The position numbers were made by a program, and so were the translations under genes. The notes under the pieces are model-generated. The model did not search any database. It had not been told where the DNA came from and saw only the letters and a list, made by a program, of their open reading frames with translations. 64,000 nucleotides of DNA from assembly GCA_001275005.1 (NCBI GenBank), contig JWZX01002881.1, forward strand, positions 23,022 through 87,021, read 5' to 3'. Shown here one piece after another: positions 59,694-64,000 of this stretch (its first letter is position 1; every line of letters begins with the position of its first letter). This DNA is from Chrysochromulina tobinii (lineage: Eukaryota; Haptophyta; Prymnesiales; Chrysochromulinaceae).

Positions 59694-61210
59694 GGGCTGC
59701 GCATCTTCACGATCTTCTTTGCCTGCTTGGCGTTGTTTTTGTAGCCGGCTCGATCAACGTCATCGCCGACTGGTTCTCCGAGCAAGGGCAAAAGCGCTTC
59801 ATTGCACAGCAGCGCGTGGTGCTCGAGAATTCGCACCGCGTCGCGGCAGTGCTCAAGGGGACGGGCACGGTTGTGGGCACGGTTGAGGAGGAGGGGACGC
59901 GGCAGACACCAGTAGCTCGCCAACGGGAGCGCTCGTCCATCGCCGTTGCCTGCGATGCCGCATCTTCATGGGCCTCATCATGCTTCGAGCCCATCCTCAG
60001 ACGCCTCCCGGACATGAAGTTCCTCGGACGCCTCCAGGCGCTGCGCCTGGCCTTCGTCTTCTTCTGCTTATGCATCATCCTTGGAGAGGTTGAGAACTAT
60101 CAAATCGAAGGGTGCGGCGGGTTTGGCGCCGGGTGGTCGTGCGGCGGCAACGTGGGGTGCGACGCGTGGAAGCTGAGCCATGAGAACGGCGGCTACTGCT
60201 GGTCGTGGGTCGATGAGTTCTATTTTGGGATCATCACCTACTTGACCATTGGGTATGGCGACGTCCATCCGCACACCAAAGGGGGCAAGTTGCTGGCGGC
60301 GTTTCTCGTGGTTTTTGGCGTCCTTTCCTTCTCAACCTTGCTGACCGAGATCAACGTCATGGTGCGGTTCGGCGCCGATAAGACTCTGCGCCAGCGTCTC
60401 GTAGATCTGCGTGAGGTCATCGAACAGGATGATAACCACACGGTCACCCGAGGTGAGTTCATCTTTTTCAACCTCAAGAAGATGGGCAAGGTGGACGAAG
60501 ATATCATCCATCTTCTCAAGGAGCAGTTCAAGGCGCTCGACATGGACAGCAGCGGCGAGCTTGACGCCAACGACATCGCCAAGCTCTCGGCATCTGCAAA
60601 CCAGCTCAGTCAACAAAAGCAAAAGGCAAGTGGACGTCGTGGGGCACGGAACGTGCGAGGGAGCATAAACTCCGCGCTTCCCCTTAGGGAGCTGGCCAAC
60701 TTGGAGCTAGCAACGATGGAGCAGCAGGCGGGGGAGCAAGGCGAGGGCCTTGGTGCTTCGAATCGATCGGTCGCGGGGTCGGTTGCATCCCCGGCGGGCG
60801 CGGTGGCGTCAACATCGTCGAAGAACGATGAGAGTCACCTTCTGCAGCAGCACCAAGCAGCTGTTTCCTCAGGATCATCCTCACAAGGAAGCGTCGCCGT
60901 CGCAGACGACGTGGAGGAGGGGGAGGGGGATGACGAGGGCGATACATTCGGCGATCTGCCGCCCCCCTCGCCTGATTTCCGAGCCACTATTGCCAGTGCG
61001 GAGAGCGACGAGTTGTCCCCCATGCAAAAACTCATGAGCGGCCTCGGACAACTCTCGACGCGCATGGGCTCCTACTTTTCGCCTGCCGAGGTCGAGCAGG
61101 AGCTGCCGACTCGCATCTCGATACCGGCGAATCGCAGTCCTCAACGGCTGCAAGTTGCACAGGACCTGAAGCCAACGTTTGACGGGACTTTGGTACCGGT
61201 ACGCGTCTGA
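59694..61210 (+). pseudogene. Two-pore-type K+ channel with EF-hand, first pore missing and one frame break
   Basis: The frame from about 59740 to 61210 (TGA) encodes VAGSINVIADWF (end of the first channel repeat), a linker, helix ALRLAFVFFCLCIILG, a pore with TYLTIGYGDVHP (K+ filter TIGYGD), helix LAAFLVVFGVLSFSTLLTEI, then a cytosolic EF-hand (DMDSSGELDAND). This is the second half of a TPK-like channel. Just upstream the other frame reads GLRIFTIFFACLALF, the helix that normally follows the first filter; joining needs one extra T in the run 59736-59740. TCGCAG at 59688-59693 is a possible acceptor, but no TxGYGD-coding exon lies upstream before the divergent gene start at 59412. It may be 5'-truncated, or have distant or misassembled exons. 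A hydrophobic N-terminal frame from 59553 could supply another helix. Confidence 0.65.
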
Positions 61211-62026
61211 CACACTCTCGCTACTCGTAAGACGCCTGCCGTTTACGGAAGCAAGATGCGTGCACACAGGGAGAGGTTTGGAACCATTATGGTGGTGCGA
61301 CAGTTGCACTGTCAGCGGCACGAGCTCGGCACGAGTTGCCTCTGTGTGCAGACGGGGGACGAGAGGTCAGTGTAGAACCTAGAGAGACTGCGCTGCGCTG
61401 AACATGTACTAGTAGCTTGGGCCACATGCGCATTGACGCATGTTGTGCTTCATGGGGCATGACCCCCACGTAGCGATGACCTTGATCACATGGTGTTGCA
61501 ACATGATGTGGTGTGAGATCAGGCCTCGTAAAGCAGCATTCATGTTGTGTACTTTACATATAGGTGTGGATCATGCAGATGAACATGGATGAATAAACTA
61601 ATGCAGCACTGACTTTTTCCAGCCTTCTGCATGCAATTCATGGGGAGCGGCGCGCGCGTCCCTTTCCCTACGCGTGTCGCGGGTCACGCTCAGCGGAGCA
61701 GCCAGGACGGCGCGAGTCGAGGGGGGTCGATAAGGTCCAGGGGGACGAGGGGGGGGAGGGGGGAGAGCACGGCCGGATTCGTGTGGGCCGCCTGCGCGAG
61801 ATTCGCAGGGAATCGGAAGGCACACAGGGTTTCGGCGTGCTCGGCGGCACTCCCAACTCATTCGTTGTCGGCGCGCCGGCAAATCGATCGCGTTCGATAG
61901 CGTGGGGAGGAGGGCGCCCGAAGGGGGGGCGGAAGCCGGCCCTTCGGGCGGACTCGGGGCCCCTAAGCGGGCAATAAGCGGGGACCGATCGGGGACCGGG
62001 TCGGCGCGCACCCTCTACGCTTCTGC
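61211..62026. other. Intergenic, with a 16-bp direct repeat
   Basis: CTTCTGCATGCAATTC occurs at about 61624 and again at about 62020, the second copy overlapping the next start codon. No coding sequence supported between them. Confidence 0.45.
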
Positions 62027-64000
62027 ATGCAATTCGTCATATCTCCACAACTCAACGGCGGAAAGAGCACACACACAGTAGTGATGCGAGAGACGACGTC
62101 GGCGGCGCTCGCGCGCCCCGACACGATAGCCCTTTCCGAACCCATGCCGCCGGTGCTCGCACCGCCTGGCCCTCTCACCGCGGACTCCGGTCTCGCGCCC
62201 ACCGGAGCGCGCGCTTCCACCGCGCCGGGGGACTCCCCAATGCTTGATATTCCTCCTTCCACGATCTCGGAGTGCTACCAGACATCGGCGGCAACGCGCC
62301 CGCCCTGTGGATTGTTTCAATGCGCCGAACCTGCAACCATTGAAGCCTTCTTCGCCGCCCTCGCCGCAAATTGCAAGGCCGGCGTCATCAAATCCAACTT
62401 TGCTCTGCAATTCCCAAGTGGCTTGCAAGTGGGCATGACACTCTCCCCTGGTCGGCCGATCGTGGCTGCGCCACCAACCTCTACGCCCGTCGATCCAGCG
62501 AGAGCCACCACGTGGGCCGGCAGAGTCGGCCCGCCCACCTCCGTGCGCCCACCGCGCGCATTCGCCGCGCCAGACTCGCCAACATCGCCGAGTGCGCCCA
62601 CCATCCTGCCCTTCGCCACCGTACGTGTCAAAGGGCAGCACCTCAACCTACTCAACAACATCGCCTCCACGGGCGCCAACCGCAAGACGCACGATGTGCG
62701 CCCATACGGGCACCGCCTCGGCGGTGGCGACGGCCTGCTCCTGCGCAACGCGACGACGGGCACGGTCCTTTCTGGCGTAACCTCGCGCGTCTGCCTTGAT
62801 CTCGTCATCACCGGCGACATCGTCACTTACGAATCCGTGGGGGCGCTACAGGCGGCCATCATCCGTGGCGATCTCGGTCCAGATGCTTGCGCGCTCCCAG
62901 ACTCTCTGCTGGGACCGGATGACGCGTACATGATCCTCAAGAACGGCCGGAAGGTCTTCACCCCGGAGGCTGCCCAAGCCTTCTACGATCGGAACTACCC
63001 GTCGACGTCGGGCAGGCGCACCGACGGGCGCGTGCTCGCCGTGCCGGTCGCCCCGGCTCCCGACGCGCGACTCCACCGCACCCGCGGCGCAACCTCCGGC
63101 TCCGCCGCCTCCGTGTCACACCGCGACAGCCGCAACCGTCCGTCGACCGGCGACCGGCCGCCGCCGATCACGCCCGCCAAGGGACCCGCCGCGGCGCCCG
63201 TGCTCCCGCCCCGCAAGCTCTTCGAGCCACCTTCCGAGATGGACGGCTTCTCTGCCCTCGACGCACAGGCCGACTGCCTGCAGTGCGTCGGCGCCACGGT
63301 GCACCAGCACAGGCTGGACCGCGCCACTGGCACCGCCACGCTCCCCGCGCACATCAAGGTCGCGGGCAAGCGGTCCGCACCGCTCAACCACGATGGCCAC
63401 GCTGCCGCGGCCGCCAGCACCGGCGCTGCGCTCGCCGCATCGTGCAACCCTGACGATCGCCCCGCCGCGGACACGACGACTTCGATCGACGACCGCTCGG
63501 GCGAGATGCGCCTCGACGCTGCGAACGGCAAGCCGTACACATTCGACGCCTTCGTCGATTACTATGGAGAACGGGCCTTCGAGGCATGGGACGCGGCGAC
63601 TCCGGCCGCCGTCATCGCCACGAGCCCACAGCGCTCCTCGTCACCACCGCGCCCGCTCCGGGAGGAGCCGCCACTCCCTGCGAGCCCGAACAAGCGTACC
63701 GCTCGGCCAGCACGCACACCGACGCCGTCTTCACCGCCCAAGGCCGCCGCGCTCCCTGCCACGGTGGCCGAGGTGTTGAAGATGACCGAGGCCGAGGTGT
63801 TGGCCATGGAGGTCGCGCCGCCCCTCCCCTCCAGCTGGGAGGACGACGAACTGTCCGCCGACGAGGATCTTGACACTGGTTGCCCGCGCGTTCTCGCCAC
63901 TCGCCACCGCCACGACGCCTCCGCTGACCGCCGCGACGCCTCCGCTGACCGCCGCGACGCCTTCGCTGACGCGTCACCGCCGCGCTCGCCATCCCGCAAA
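62027..64000 (+). CDS. Unknown protein, 3' end outside the window
   Basis: Open from the ATG at 62027 to the window edge (658 codons, no stop). Pro/Ala/Thr-rich linkers separate compact parts: ATIEAFFAALAANCKAGVIKSNFALQF; a block with TRVRVKGQ-like strand, LLLRNATTGTVLSGVTSRVCLDLVITGDIVTYES; and two related short motifs, LKNGRKVFTPEAAQAFYDRNY and AANGKPYTFDAFVDYYGERAF (pattern NG(R/K)xxxTxxAxxxxY). Similar NGxxYTxxxFxxYYG motifs occur in algal low-complexity and gag-like proteins, so a retroelement gag is possible; no zinc knuckle or polymerase is in view. The end has an eight-residue DASADRR-type repeat. Confidence 0.55.
   Translation, partial: MQFVISPQLNGGKSTHTVVMRETTSAALARPDTIALSEPMPPVLAPPGPLTADSGLAPTGARASTAPGDSPMLDIPPSTISECYQTSAATRPPCGLFQCAEPATIEAFFAALAANCKAGVIKSNFALQFPSGLQVGMTLSPGRPIVAAPPTSTPVDPARATTWAGRVGPPTSVRPPRAFAAPDSPTSPSAPTILPFATVRVKGQHLNLLNNIASTGANRKTHDVRPYGHRLGGGDGLLLRNATTGTVLSGVTSRVCLDLVITGDIVTYESVGALQAAIIRGDLGPDACALPDSLLGPDDAYMILKNGRKVFTPEAAQAFYDRNYPSTSGRRTDGRVLAVPVAPAPDARLHRTRGATSGSAASVSHRDSRNRPSTGDRPPPITPAKGPAAAPVLPPRKLFEPPSEMDGFSALDAQADCLQCVGATVHQHRLDRATGTATLPAHIKVAGKRSAPLNHDGHAAAAASTGAALAASCNPDDRPAADTTTSIDDRSGEMRLDAANGKPYTFDAFVDYYGERAFEAWDAATPAAVIATSPQRSSSPPRPLREEPPLPASPNKRTARPARTPTPSSPPKAAALPATVAEVLKMTEAEVLAMEVAPPLPSSWEDDELSADEDLDTGCPRVLATRHRHDASADRRDASADRRDAFADASPPRSPSRK

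Overview
The window reads as nuclear DNA of a GC-rich eukaryotic microalga. Support: spliceosomal introns, genes spread over both strands with no operons, eukaryote-only families (RNA polymerase II largest subunit, SCAPER, a QSOX-type sulfhydryl oxidase, a SET-domain protein), and proteins full of Ala, Pro and Gly runs. A haptophyte or similar secondary-plastid alga fits best, but this is inferred from style; no sequence here fixes the taxon.

Layout. 1-2089: 3' part of an unknown gene (minus). 2523-4097: a possible glycosyltransferase-like protein with a poly-Ala run (minus). 4266-14609: one 27-exon gene (minus) for a helical-repeat protein with three CbbX/CfxQ-type AAA+ modules and a degenerate thioredoxin domain. 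14652-17085: a broken RPB1 copy directly upstream. 17316-18926: QSOX-type oxidase (plus). 19718-20787: two head-to-head paralogous small genes. 21360-23471: EF-hand/FKBP protein and SET protein. 24184-30451: SCAPER homologue. 31130-44430: mostly single-exon genes, including an internally duplicated protein, a carotenoid-oxygenase family member, a methyltransferase/GT25 fusion, an ARM/coiled-coil protein and an unknown protein. 44519-51699: AI-2E transporter family, a cyclic-nucleotide-binding-like protein and a six-EF-hand protein. 52203-61210: unknown soluble, low-complexity and type II membrane proteins, then a K+ channel lacking its first pore. 62027-64000: an open unknown gene that runs off the window.

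The most striking content is the introns. Five gene loci carry short introns built from repeats that end in ...CATCAG or ...CACAG. Their first bases are a diverged copy of the first bases of the next exon, so the first copy supplies the GT (sometimes GC) donor and the element supplies the AG acceptor. This is the signature of introner-like elements inserted with target duplication. Two 101-nt introns in the AAA+ gene are 95% identical. Several introns also contain second copies of exon ends. One family motif has apparently been exonised and amplified in the SCAPER gene. A palindromic 8-mer, TACATGTA, recurs only between genes, usually upstream of starts.

Exon boundaries were worked out by hand from reading frame, splice sites and family knowledge. 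For the 27-exon gene every junction keeps frame (7077 coding bases), apart from one in-frame TAG.
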